Positions 51,080 to 61,141 of a stretch of DNA of 64,000 nt are shown here, in pieces. The notes beneath the pieces are model-generated. The model saw nothing but the letters and a program-made list of their open reading frames with translations, had not been told where the DNA came from and did no database searches. The position numbers and the translations under genes were made by a program. Position 1 is the stretch's first letter. The number at the start of each line of letters is the position of its first letter. Location: NCBI GenBank assembly GCA_963210315.1, contig OY723242.1:868001-932000 (forward strand), read 5' to 3'. This DNA is from Rhynchopus euleeides. Taxonomy: Eukaryota; Euglenozoa; Diplonemea; Diplonemida; Diplonemidae.

Positions 51080-51610
51080 TAAGCGTCGACCGTCGACCCA
51101 GTGATTTTGGGTTTCCCCCCCCATAAAAAAGCGTCGACCCAGCGTCGACCCAGTGGACTGGGTTGACGCTTGGTCGAGGCTTGGAGCGTCGACCCAGTGG
51201 AACTGGGTTGCCATTCAAGCCTGGACCAAGCGTCAACCCATTTATTACACTGGGTCGACGCTAACCTAGCGTTGACCCGGTTACACTGGGTCGACGCTCA
51301 CCAAGCGTCGACCAAGCGTCAACCCACTTTCACTGGGTCGACGTCGAAGAGAGTATGGTTTTGCAGGAACAGATGATCACTACCGTGGCCTCCGGCGGCT
51401 GGGGGGCTCCGCCCCCCAGACCCCCCTGTGGCGTGTGTCTCGTACTCAAGTCATTCGATTCCCACCGGGTCAGGGAATCCAACCACTCCAGTCGCCTCAG
51501 GGGGACACAGCCAACTCACACAGAATCTGTACGCCCACAATGAACAGATGTTCACTACCGTGGCCTCCGGCGGCTGGGGGGCTCTGCCCCCCAGCCCCCC
51601 TATCTCGCGT
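51080..51610 (+). repeat. Dispersed GC-hairpin repeat, copy 5, with GCGTCGACCC array
   Basis: 51080-51345 holds at least ten GCGTCGACCC or inverted GGGTCGACGC units. 51355-51610 holds two cores (51385-51430 and 51558-51600) like those in copy 1. The junction phrase GGTTTTGCAGGAACAGATG is the same in copies 1 and 5, so the two parts travel together. Confidence 0.8.
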
Positions 51611-54165
51611 GCCCGTCTAGTAACCAAGTCCTTGCGCTTTGACGGCCGTGGCATATCAGGGGGCAGCGTCGAAATCATGGTCCCGAAAGCCATTTTTTGG
51701 TTTCCTCCGGCACCCGACGGCGCGAGCGGGAGAGGAACCACGGAAGGAACCCAGCGCCTCACACCGTGCCCACCTAGTGGTCCACCGATGGGAAAATTTG
51801 GCAACAACACGAGCGCGCGCGAAGCGCGCGCGAGAAAAAATGACCCCTAGTGTTTTCCCCCCTGATCCCCCCCCAAAACAGGAGCGTCAACCCACCAAAT
51901 CTCCAAAATCGAAAAGTTAGCGACAGGCCTGGTCAGGATGATTGCTCGTCGCTCCGAGTCCCATACCCCACCCACCCCCTCTTTCACCCTCCTGCCGCTG
52001 TGGTTCTCCTTCAGGAATAGTTGCATTGGTTGCAACCTATGCATTGCCGGTCTGTCGACCGGTGTCTTGAGAGGATAGTCAGCTGACAGACAGCCCAAAG
52101 GCTACGGGTCAGCGGCTTGCAGCAGTGGCGACGAAGGGAGGCAGGCAGGCACAGCGGGGGAGGTCAACATGATATTAAACTCCCTCTGCATCCTGCAGCC
52201 CCTTCCGAGGGGGTTTGTCCAGCCCCCCCCCCCTGATTACGCAACCAGAACACATCAATGTATCAATCCCCTCCCATCCCTCCTCCCCGTCTCCTTCAAT
52301 CCTATCCTTCAACCGTGAGTATCCCAGCGAAAGAATGTTTGCACCCCAAACTTATTTTTTCTCTCCCGTCGCCCCCATCCCCCCCTCTTTATACCAACCT
52401 TACCCCCCTCCCCCTTCCCCTCACGCAACACCATCAATCTCTAAAGCAACCTCTTCTCCCCCTCCCCCTCCCCTCCCCCCGGATATCTCTTTTATCAAAA
52501 TCTTCGCATCACTCACCACCAAGGATGGGGCACAGCCGGATTATGTCTCGCTTTGTCCCCCGGATTTGGCGCACAAAACAACAGCCTTATCTTTGTCCGG
52601 AGGGTGATTTGGCACCGGGGCCCCTCGCTGGGGGAATTTTTAACGGCAGCCATACTTACCCCCCCCCCCTTCTCTTAAAAAGGACTAACATTGCGAGAAG
52701 GTGCTGGGAGATTTACTTTTCCATTCACTCTCGACGATAAACCCCCCCCCCCCTTCTTTGTCTTTTGCCCGAAACAAGCTTGCTTGTCACAGCGAAAGAG
52801 TCAGTGGGAGCGTACCCTGCGCACATAGTGTGTTTTGAGAGAGCAACGCAAAATCACGGTATCACACGCAACGCCCTTCACAGGGGCTACATCAGCACTG
52901 CCGCTCGTGCCGCACAAACAAAACCCGGACTGACCATGCCGTAAAGAGTTCCTCACATCAGTTTCTCTTTCTCTCTCTCTCTCTTCCTATCCCCCCCCTC
53001 TCTCTCTCTCTCATCTACGTAAAGCGTGGACATCCCCGTCAAATCACCCTTCCAACCAATGGATAGGCAATCATGCCTGCCCCTGGAGATACCCATGGAA
53101 GAATGTGCTGTGCACTGTGCCCTGGCAGGAAGCTGCACACCATTCTGAATGGGACAATCACAAGGGGGGTTTATAAGGGGGGGGTGTGCATGCGTGGGCA
53201 ACAGGCTGTGTGATGAAACCCCGCCTTGGGGTGCCATCCCGCGCTGTGTCCCCCACCACCCTCCACCTGCAGCCCCCCTGTCGTCAGATACCCTGCCTGT
53301 CTTACCTCGACTGCCACCACAACCACAACTGTCACAACCACCACCCCCTCGCATCGTCCTGCCCCTTCCCATCGCATCCCGCCTCCCTCATCCCTCATCC
53401 CGCAGCCCGCACAGCACACCCTGACCCTTCTCTTTTTCGCCCTGCGATCCATGAATGCGGAGTGCCGCTTGTTGTTTTGTTTTGTAATGCTTTTGTGCAC
53501 CCAATGGAGGGGGGGAGGGAGGGAGGGAGGAGGGGGGTTACCCCCTGCCTATCATGTGCCCCTCTCTCTCTCTCTCTCTCCCTCCCCTCCCCTCCCACCC
53601 CATCCCTGCCACCGCCCCCTTCCCTCCATTCCCCCGTCTCTGGTATCGATCTCATGCCTTGGTGTCGCGCAGGAACGGGCCTGGCCCGATACGCACACAC
53701 CGAGCAGCGATCATTCAGACCCCCTGCCTCTTCTCCCTCCCGCCTCCCCCACCCGCCGTCAATATGAGTTGTGCATGATATGGCAGTGCCCTGGATATCC
53801 TTTTCTTCCACGCTTTGTGTGTGCACGGTTGTTTTACGTGCTGTGCCTGGGGTGCTCCCGCCCCCACCCCCGCCCCCCTCCTCCGTTCCACCCCTCACCG
53901 CCACCCCACCCACCCGCCTCTTCCTTCTGTTAGCCATCGACAGAAACAAAACGCTGCGACACGCCATTCATCGGAGACGATCGGAGCACGCTTGCGACCC
54001 ACCTCATCTGTAGCCCCCAGCAGCCGGCATCCTGTGAACCCATCACCGTGAGTGATGGGGTCGCCAAGGTGTCCGCAGTATCACCGTGGGGCAGGAAGGG
54101 TGTAATGTGTAACCCTCTCGAGGGGCTGTAGTGGAGGGGGTGTCAGTTCGCTGCGCGGCCTTCAC
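51611..54165. other. Gene-free, pyrimidine-rich stretch
   Basis: Contains CT microsatellites (52961-53015, 53563-53582), a palindrome of alternating GC near 51813-51835 and many C tracts. ORFs are Pro/Ser-rich and unconvincing. Confidence 0.5.
52677..52753 (+). repeat. Family 1 poly-C-tailed repeat, copy 2
   Basis: Differs from 24165-24248 at a few positions and in tail length. It is followed by TTCTTTG rather than AG. Confidence 0.7.
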
Positions 54166-54517
54166 AACAAACAAACAGCTTCACGTGTGTGTGTGTGATG
54201 TGGGGGGTGTTCATAGGTGATGATTGTTCCGAGAGTGGCGGAAGCGTCGCGAAAAGAAAATGTCGCGAAAACATTGAAGAAATCGTATGGCTGGCGCTTT
54301 GGGTGTAGCAGCTTTTGTTGCTATGATGCCAGTTCACAGGGCTTGTCACAGCCCCCCCGAGGCGCCCAATGAGAAGGAGTTTTGGGTGCTGGTTTCTCCT
54401 ATGACGTGGAAGGAGGTGCGATTATTAGTTCTTTTGCAAACCGAAGCAACAAATTTTGAATCTGGGGTAATCAGGCTGGGGAAAAAAACAACAAATCACA
54501 ACAAATCACACCCGATC
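54166..54517 (-). repeat. 352-bp direct repeat at the LINE 3' side
   Basis: Matches 63339-63690 at a constant offset of 9,173 bases. It includes the 10-bp ACAACAAATC units at its inner end. Downstream sequence (below 54166) is unrelated to ORF1, so if this is the leader of a third copy, that copy is cut off there. Confidence 0.85.
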
Positions 54518-54607
54518 GTATTGCAATTTGGGTTAGCGTGCTGGCATCGCAGCCTGGCCCCGAAGGACCATACCGTGAGGAACCGGGCCCGCTATCCTAC
54601 TCTTGCT

Positions 54608-57600
54608 CTACGTGACACCACACGGTTTCGCTCTCCTCCTCGTTGCGCTGTAAAGGAGGGGGGACACACACACACTGGAAGCCGGAGATTGCGCCTGCTG
54701 ATACTGAGGCGCAATCTTCGCGACGACGCGTTGAAAAGAGCGCGGAATAGCCGCCGAACGAAAGATGGTGGGAGAGGGGATGCAGCGGGTGCGCTTCGGA
54801 ACCGCACGCAACACCTGCTTCTGGAGGAAACGAGAACGAGAAGGACGGACAGCACGTGTCTTGCGCTCCAAGAAGCGCAAGGCCTGTGAGGCCCGTGGGA
54901 AAGGGGAAGGCACGCCTGATCTAGCTGTGCTGATGATCGTGCGGGAGGAAGGAAAACCTGCTCTGTTGTTATGAAACGAGCATCGCTCCAGGGCAGATTC
55001 GTCTGCCTCCCGCATGTGCGCTACACGTTTCTGCGCGCGGGGAACCGAGGACTCAGAAGGGGAGGAAGGGGAGAAAGGAAGTCGACGCCCCACGTAAGGG
55101 CTCGGCGACGTGCACTCGTGGGAGAGCGTGTCGCCCCCCTGGTGAGACGGCGTTTCTGCCTGCCAGTCGGGAAGAGAGGGGGTTGCAGTGTCTAAAGGCA
55201 CTAGGGGCTCCTGACATGGAGAGGGTGGTGGGGGTGACACAGTGTCTGATGGGGGACTAAGCCGAGTGTCGACGGGCTGAAAGCCCGGCGAGTCATCCAC
55301 AACAAGGGAAGGTGCAGGCGAGAGAGGAAGGGGGGAAGCAAGTTCTGATGGGGACATGATACTATCCTCGTCAGGCCGAAGGCTTGACGCTGAAATCGGT
55401 GAACCAGGGGACACGGGGGGTTGAGGTTCTACTCTTCTGTTGTTAAAGGAGCGTTGCCCCAGGGCAGATTCGCCTGTCTCCTGTATGGGTGCTACCCGCT
55501 TCTGCGCGCGGGGCACCGAGGACTCAGAGGGGAGAGAGGGAGAGAAAGGAAGGCGGCGCCCCACGCAAGGGCTCGGAGATCTCCGTTGCGTGGCGCTCTC
55601 TGGGAGGGGCGGCGAGCCCGACTGCGGGGTCTGTAGCCCGTCCAGCAGGTCTGTGTGCAGCACGAGCTCCGGAGCCGGAGAGGGCGCCGGAGGCGGTGCT
55701 GTATCTGCTGGTGGAGCGAGACGAGCATCATCAGGCTGGGAGCCCGACGATTCATCCGCATCAAGCGTAACGTGCTCTGCACCCATCTTACGCGGGGTAG
55801 GGGAAGCAGGGGTATTCATTCGAGGGGAAGGCGAGAAAAGAAAACCAGGGAATTCGCGTGGGGTCAACGCAGATGACTCCGCAGAAGAACCCAACTCGCC
55901 CTCACTGGGCTGATCGTCGGGGCAGCAAAGAGCCAAATGCTCAATCACGCCCGGCCAAAGAAGAAGAAGAGACGCACACATGTCCCACTCTGGCTGTCGC
56001 ACACACACTATCCCAGCCCCCCAGAGGGACGGGCCCTCGTCAGAGTGATCTAAACAAATGGCGGTGCGTTTCACGGCATCCTGCCCCATCGAGTCCTCGT
56101 CGGAGGCGTCCAGAACGATGGCGGTGCGTTTCACCGCAGCCGCAGCCGTCGTGTCGCTATCCATCTCAGACGAGGGAGGGACTTCCTCGCTGGTGGAGCC
56201 CGCATCTGCAGCGTCGTCTCCATCATGCTCAGTGGCACCAGAGCTGCCCTCCTCTCCCTCGCTGTCAGAGTCGTCTTCGCAGCTGCTGCTGTCGTCATCC
56301 GTGCTCGCAACTTGGTCGACCCTGGGGGCGCGCCCATGGTGGCCGGCCGCGCAGCATGTCTTCACATTGGCGCAGGTGCCGCATCGCGTCATGTGGTGTG
56401 TCTCACAACACATCACCTTCAGGCCGTCCGCGTGGTGGTGGTGGACGCGGCAACACGCAGCTATCGTCAGTGCGTAATTCCGCTTGGCATTATCGCACTC
56501 GTCGCATTTCGGTTTCGAATGCGCGTTGCACACTTTCCGGGGGCCCAGAGACGTGCTCGCGAGCGACCGCGGCACTGGTACGGGTATAGCGCTGCGCGGC
56601 GGGGGCGGGCGTGGCCCATCCCATTGTGAGGCTCGCGTGGTCCGGGGGATCCCAGTGTAGTCTGGGAACACGTTTGTTCCCCACCTCACGATATTGCCGT
56701 CTGCATCGACGCCTGCGGCCGCACATGCCTGTTCTGCACTCGCCTCTAACGCCGCGATCGTCTCTGCGCCACCTGCGAACACGGGCCGGGGTGTCATCCC
56801 GCCCCAGACCTCTCCAGCGCCTACCGAGCAGAGGGAGCCGACCCGGTCCTCGCGTCGCGCAGGCCACGGGGTAGGAAGGCTTAGCTGGTCGCATAGCCTC
56901 TTCAGGCAGCCCATCATCGTCCAGAGGAGGTTGCCACGCTCGGCCATCGCGGGGTTGGAGGTTCGTGCCGAGCGCTCCGAGGGCTGTAACGCCTTCCCTG
57001 TGAAGATTTCGAAGTCAAGGGCGAGCTCGATGTTCGACACCGTGCCTTGCTTCGTCCATTGGAGCGCTGCGAGCCACGCAAGTATCGCCCTGAGAGACGC
57101 AGCGCTATACGGCCACAGCCGCGCTGCTGGCTTCTCTGGGATACTGGATACGTCGAAGTCAAAAGCCTCTGCCGGCCAGGAGAGAGCAGCCGTCCAGGGG
57201 TGCACGAGGGGTCCAGCGCGCCGCATCTTCGCCTCGAGCTCCCACCGCTTCAGCACGATGCGCCCCATCAGCGTGTGCAGCAAGGTCTCGTCTACCTGGA
57301 ATCCCTCTGGCACCACGCCGTATCTCGCAAGGCACGGGGGCCACCCTGAGCGGTCCAGCTGCAGCAGGGGTTCGTACTGAGGTTGAGACCTGACGGAGTC
57401 AAACGCACTGCATGCCCACCAAAGGTGATCGGGCGTGTCACTGTCCGCACCATCGCAGTGTACACACAGCTTGGGGTCCCGTACGTCTGCCTCTTCAGCC
57501 GCCGGATCGGACACGATATCCCAGTCGAAGGAATCCTGAGAACCGAGCAGATCGGCGTCTCCCTGCTCCTCGTCCTCCTCCTCTTCGTACTCGCACTCCT

Positions 57601-60600
57601 CCTCTTCCTCAGCTTCTTCATCCTCTTCGTCCCCTTCCATAGCCGCGTCAGCAGCCGGTGAGGGAGATGGGGCATGGGATGAGGAGTCCGACGTCTCGTC
57701 TGTCGTCGCACGCCTGCCAGAGACGTAGGCGCCGTTGCGCCCCCATCGTGTCGCGAAGAAGACACCACCAGTAAGCACCACCGTCAGCGCCCGCGAGAGG
57801 TTCCCGTCCTTCGTCTCCAGGCGGAGCGCGTTCGTCCTGTCGTAGTCCACACCGTTTTCGATCCCCGAGAAGGAAGGACGGTGCTTCGCCAGCGCCTTCC
57901 AGCCCTGCCGCCGCAGATTGTCGCGCAGCGCATGGTTCCGGGAGGACCGTGGTTCACCGGCGAGACACATATCCCCGATGGCACAGTCACGGATGTCGTC
58001 GCCCCACTCTAGTCCAGCAGCAGGGAGGGCGACCGAGATCGCGATGCCCACAGGGCCGAGGGCGTCAGCAGAGGAGAGGGTCGGGTGATCCTCGTACAGC
58101 ACAGCGATTCGGTTCATCCTGTCCACCATGTGTGGGATGCGCACACACGTGTCGAAGAGATTGCACAGGATCCGGTAAGAGTTGGCTATCGCCGGATCTA
58201 CACGGTGGGCTTTGTGCAGGATGGTGAGCATCGCGCCTACACTGCGGGAGGGGTGCTTGACGCCGAGGATGCCTGTCGTTAAACGGCTTCGAAGACGCTG
58301 CGTCGCCGTCTTCGACAGAGGGGCAAACGCTCCGCCCGACACCGTGCTCGACACGACATTCGACGCCACAATTTCCGCCCGTTGTCGTGTGCTCAGCGGA
58401 GAGGTCGGAAGTCGCATGAGCAGGGGTTTGTGGCTCTCGAGTCGCGCGTCGTTGCGGCGCACCTGCACCTTGTCAGAGACGCAGGCCTTTGCACCGAGGA
58501 TCTTCGACGCTGTCTCAGTCGGGAGGATGTTGTCCTGAACACGCACCTGTCCCACGTATGGGTGTCGCCTCCTGAAACCCGACGAGCCCCTCGGGATCCC
58601 CATCGCCACCGTCTTCTTGACGTTGAGGGCCATGCCGGTGATGTTGCAGAAGCCTACCACGACATCGACAGCCTGCTGCACCGACGCCTCATCCTCCTGA
58701 GATACAAGCGTCCCATCGTCGGCGAAGGACTGCGAAGACACTGATGGCACGCGCACGTCGACGGCCTTAAACATGACCGAGAGGAGGGCGTTGATCAGGA
58801 TGACCGATATAGGGCAGCCCTGCAGGATCCCGTTGGTCACCTCGAAGCGCCCGCCAACACCTAAGGGCAGCTTGAAGCGTCTCTTCAGCCCACTGTACAT
58901 CGTTTTGAGGGGGCGCAGGATGCGCTGGTGCAGCCCCATGGCCTCCGCCAGCTCCAAGACGAGCTTCTGGGGTACCCGGTCGAAGCACTTCTGGAAGTCC
59001 AGGGCCAGCAGGTACAGCTGTTTGGAATCATCCAGGAGGGTCTCCTCAATCAGAGTCGTCAGTTCGTTAAGGACATCCTCGCACCTATGCCCCTGGCGGA
59101 AGCCGTGCTGCGTGTCCAGGGCCCACGTCTCCTGCCACTTCATTATGTCGATGAGACGGCGGCACGCCCACAGGCGGTAGACCGCACTGGTGACCGTGAT
59201 AGGCCGGAGGTTCGTAGGCGAGAGGTCTTCGCTCTTCGGGATCAGCGACACCAGGGCCGTGAGCAGCCCCTTCGGCCATTTCCCCGTCCGTTCCACCAGG
59301 TTGAAGAAGGCAGCAAACCCGTCCATGAGAGGGAGGGGCAGCCGCTGCAGCTCGTCCATGCGCCAGCCGTCGACACCACACGCAGCAGACTTCTTTTTCC
59401 TCCGCTTCAGCATCTCCAGCAAGTCGGAGCCGCTGACGTCTTCCACCTGCATAGGGTGCTTCTCGAACAGCCCGTCGTACTCCCGTGCGAAAGGCGCAAA
59501 CTCCGGCTCCGCCCTGTCGCCCGTGTACATCCGGTGGATGGGCGCCCAGGCTTCCATGAGGATGGCGTCCATTTCCGACACCTTCGCCGTCAGTTCACCG
59601 TTCCCCTTCTTCACCGTGTCGGCGGCTTGGCCCGGGCTACCCTTCAGGACAGTCACAAGGCTTTTGCGGTCGGAGGCGAACATCTGGCGCACAGTCCCCC
59701 GCCAACGCTGTTTCCGCGCCTTGCACGCCTCTCGGTTGATGTCGTGAAGGCGTCCGCGCACAGCATGCAGCAGCTTCTTCACAGTCGCGACGTCGGGGAC
59801 GGAGCCCAGCAGGTGGCTCGTCACCCCACACTCCTGAGGTAGTTCACGTAGGACGTTGCGACACTTGCGCCAGCAGCGGACAAGTTGCCCCGACACCGCG
59901 CCCGGACCACTTTTTACGCAGGAGCGAGCGCGCACGTAGTGCTCCATGCGGCTGATGGTCGCGCTGTACCTCAGCTCCTTCGCCGTCGCGACTGTGCCCA
60001 AGGTGGCGGAGCTCGGCGCCGCCACACGTACCCGCTGCGGTTCTCGCGCTGCGCCCCTCCCGAGGTATGACCGCTCCTCTGACGCCGCCACCTCGCTCCC
60101 GTCCAGCAGATGACGCTCGCACATCCCAGAAAGGATCATCCACGCATCCTCGACTGCTTCCCGTTTCACCGCGTCGTAGAACGGCGCAAGGTCGGGTGGC
60201 TCCGGGGGTGTCTCGTCCGCGTCAGGTGACCGGGGGGGTGCAGGAATTGCACGGGGCACCTTGTACCTCAGGGTCTCCTGCGCGAAGGCGAGCGAGTCCA
60301 GCGTGACACTCACCAGCGAGTGGTTCGGCACCCCAGCCAGCGAGGTCGAGCAGCTCACGAAACTTTGCGCTGCGATTCGGTTCATCAGGACGTAGTCGAT
60401 TCGCGAGCTGGCACGTGTAGAGGTGTAGGTCGGCGGGGGGTCACCACCGCTCCTCGTAGCCTGGAGCACCGCTGCGTCGACCCACTCATTCTCCAGCGCT
60501 CTGCGGAGGGTCGGCGACCGCGCAACATCCGTGTTGAGGTCCCCCAGTACCACCGCTGGAGCACCACCCACCTGCGCCTGCGCCTCGAACAACACAGAGT

Positions 60601-61090
60601 TCAGGAGGGCCTCCCTGGCAGCCACTGTTTTGTTGTCGCACCCCGAGTGCGCGTACACCACGAAGACATGGAGGAACGTGGCCCCCGACCCGAGCGCCAC
60701 CATGCTGTGCATGACCCTGCCATCTTCAAACCCCGCAGTGATGGCGCTGTTCGGAACGGCGCGCGACACACACGGCTGGCGCACCATGGTGGCCACCCCA
60801 CCCCCACGTTGCCCACACGCGATGTTGCCGGACGGCGCGTTTTTCGATCTCCTGGGGGGGCGCTCTTTACCCCACAGAAAGGCCCACTCCTGCGGACGCC
60901 CATCCCCCTTACGCAGCACCCAGTCGACCTCCTCTTGTTGGCGCCGCGAGCTGCAAGTCTCCTGCAGGCCCACCACGTGCGCCGGCACATCACGAAGCAC
61001 GTCGAAGTGCGCGTCCAGTGAGGTCACATTCAGTGTCGCTACAACCAGGTTGTTGGTGGGGCCAGGGTTCGTTTCGATGTCCCCACCCAT
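54608..61090 (-). CDS. LINE ORF2: AP-endonuclease and reverse transcriptase
   Basis: This ~2,160-residue protein nicks target DNA and reverse-transcribes the element there. It starts MGGDIETNPGP, ending in a 2A-type NPGP. EEP endonuclease ~17-266: LQE (E46), GDLNTD (185-190), RIDYVL (D234) and NHS (258-260). RT ~560-850: LALDFQKCFD with D700, GILQGCPIS (756-764), FADD (791-794). A Cys/His motif with CVHC and HLWWAC is near 1270, and a second Cys/His-rich cluster (CNAHSKPKCDEC to CCAAGHHG) lies ~1500-1570. A ~550-residue Pro/Ser-rich extension contains two copies of a ~150-residue repeat with GRRLPFSPS and SSVPRAQKRVA. It ends PCGVT. No RNase H was seen. The frame is intact, so the element may be young. 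Confidence 0.88.
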   Translation of the reverse strand: MGGDIETNPGPTNNLVVATLNVTSLDAHFDVLRDVPAHVVGLQETCSSRRQQEEVDWVLRKGDGRPQEWAFLWGKERPPRRSKNAPSGNIACGQRGGGVATMVRQPCVSRAVPNSAITAGFEDGRVMHSMVALGSGATFLHVFVVYAHSGCDNKTVAAREALLNSVLFEAQAQVGGAPAVVLGDLNTDVARSPTLRRALENEWVDAAVLQATRSGGDPPPTYTSTRASSRIDYVLMNRIAAQSFVSCSTSLAGVPNHSLVSVTLDSLAFAQETLRYKVPRAIPAPPRSPDADETPPEPPDLAPFYDAVKREAVEDAWMILSGMCERHLLDGSEVAASEERSYLGRGAAREPQRVRVAAPSSATLGTVATAKELRYSATISRMEHYVRARSCVKSGPGAVSGQLVRCWRKCRNVLRELPQECGVTSHLLGSVPDVATVKKLLHAVRGRLHDINREACKARKQRWRGTVRQMFASDRKSLVTVLKGSPGQAADTVKKGNGELTAKVSEMDAILMEAWAPIHRMYTGDRAEPEFAPFAREYDGLFEKHPMQVEDVSGSDLLEMLKRRKKKSAACGVDGWRMDELQRLPLPLMDGFAAFFNLVERTGKWPKGLLTALVSLIPKSEDLSPTNLRPITVTSAVYRLWACRRLIDIMKWQETWALDTQHGFRQGHRCEDVLNELTTLIEETLLDDSKQLYLLALDFQKCFDRVPQKLVLELAEAMGLHQRILRPLKTMYSGLKRRFKLPLGVGGRFEVTNGILQGCPISVILINALLSVMFKAVDVRVPSVSSQSFADDGTLVSQEDEASVQQAVDVVVGFCNITGMALNVKKTVAMGIPRGSSGFRRRHPYVGQVRVQDNILPTETASKILGAKACVSDKVQVRRNDARLESHKPLLMRLPTSPLSTRQRAEIVASNVVSSTVSGGAFAPLSKTATQRLRSRLTTGILGVKHPSRSVGAMLTILHKAHRVDPAIANSYRILCNLFDTCVRIPHMVDRMNRIAVLYEDHPTLSSADALGPVGIAISVALPAAGLEWGDDIRDCAIGDMCLAGEPRSSRNHALRDNLRRQGWKALAKHRPSFSGIENGVDYDRTNALRLETKDGNLSRALTVVLTGGVFFATRWGRNGAYVSGRRATTDETSDSSSHAPSPSPAADAAMEGDEEDEEAEEEEECEYEEEEDEEQGDADLLGSQDSFDWDIVSDPAAEEADVRDPKLCVHCDGADSDTPDHLWWACSAFDSVRSQPQYEPLLQLDRSGWPPCLARYGVVPEGFQVDETLLHTLMGRIVLKRWELEAKMRRAGPLVHPWTAALSWPAEAFDFDVSSIPEKPAARLWPYSAASLRAILAWLAALQWTKQGTVSNIELALDFEIFTGKALQPSERSARTSNPAMAERGNLLWTMMGCLKRLCDQLSLPTPWPARREDRVGSLCSVGAGEVWGGMTPRPVFAGGAETIAALEASAEQACAAAGVDADGNIVRWGTNVFPDYTGIPRTTRASQWDGPRPPPPRSAIPVPVPRSLASTSLGPRKVCNAHSKPKCDECDNAKRNYALTIAACCRVHHHHADGLKVMCCETHHMTRCGTCANVKTCCAAGHHGRAPRVDQVASTDDDSSSCEDDSDSEGEEGSSGATEHDGDDAADAGSTSEEVPPSSEMDSDTTAAAAVKRTAIVLDASDEDSMGQDAVKRTAICLDHSDEGPSLWGAGIVCVRQPEWDMCASLLLLWPGVIEHLALCCPDDQPSEGELGSSAESSALTPREFPGFLFSPSPRMNTPASPTPRKMGAEHVTLDADESSGSQPDDARLAPPADTAPPPAPSPAPELVLHTDLLDGLQTPQSGSPPLPESATQRRSPSPCVGRRLPFSPSLPSESSVPRAQKRVAPIQETGESALGQRSFNNRRVEPQPPVSPGSPISASSLRPDEDSIMSPSELASPLPLSPAPSLVVDDSPGFQPVDTRLSPPSDTVSPPPPSPCQEPLVPLDTATPSLPDWQAETPSHQGGDTLSHECTSPSPYVGRRLPFSPSSPSESSVPRAQKRVAHMREADESALERCSFHNNRAGFPSSRTIISTARSGVPSPFPRASQALRFLERKTRAVRPSRSRFLQKQVLRAVPKRTRCIPSPTIFRSAAIPRSFQRVVAKIAPQYQQAQSPASSVCVSPLLYSATRRRAKPCGVT

Positions 61091-61141
61091 CAGCAAGGTT
61101 ACGCGGGCAGCGTCGGCAATAGAGCGCGGGGAGCGCAGTCA
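61088..61141 (-). promoter_or_regulatory. ORF1-ORF2 junction: TGA followed in frame by a 2A-type motif
   Basis: After the ORF1 stop (TGA C, 61141-61139) the same frame continues through ARVTLLMGGDIETNPGP into ORF2. D(V/I)ExNPGP is the 2A ribosome-skipping consensus, and functional 2A sequences need ~15-20 residues upstream. Those residues exist only if translation crosses the TGA or starts at a non-ATG codon. Confidence 0.7.

Noticed and set aside
52215-52740. Pro/Ser-rich frames of 130-160 codons
   Set aside because: They come from a C-rich low-complexity tract, overlap each other in two frames, and contain a family-1 repeat.
54287-54889. 200-codon + strand frame near the LINE 3' end (and others on the + strand across 54.6-63.3 kb)
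   Set aside because: Antisense to the LINE repeat and ORF2. No motifs.
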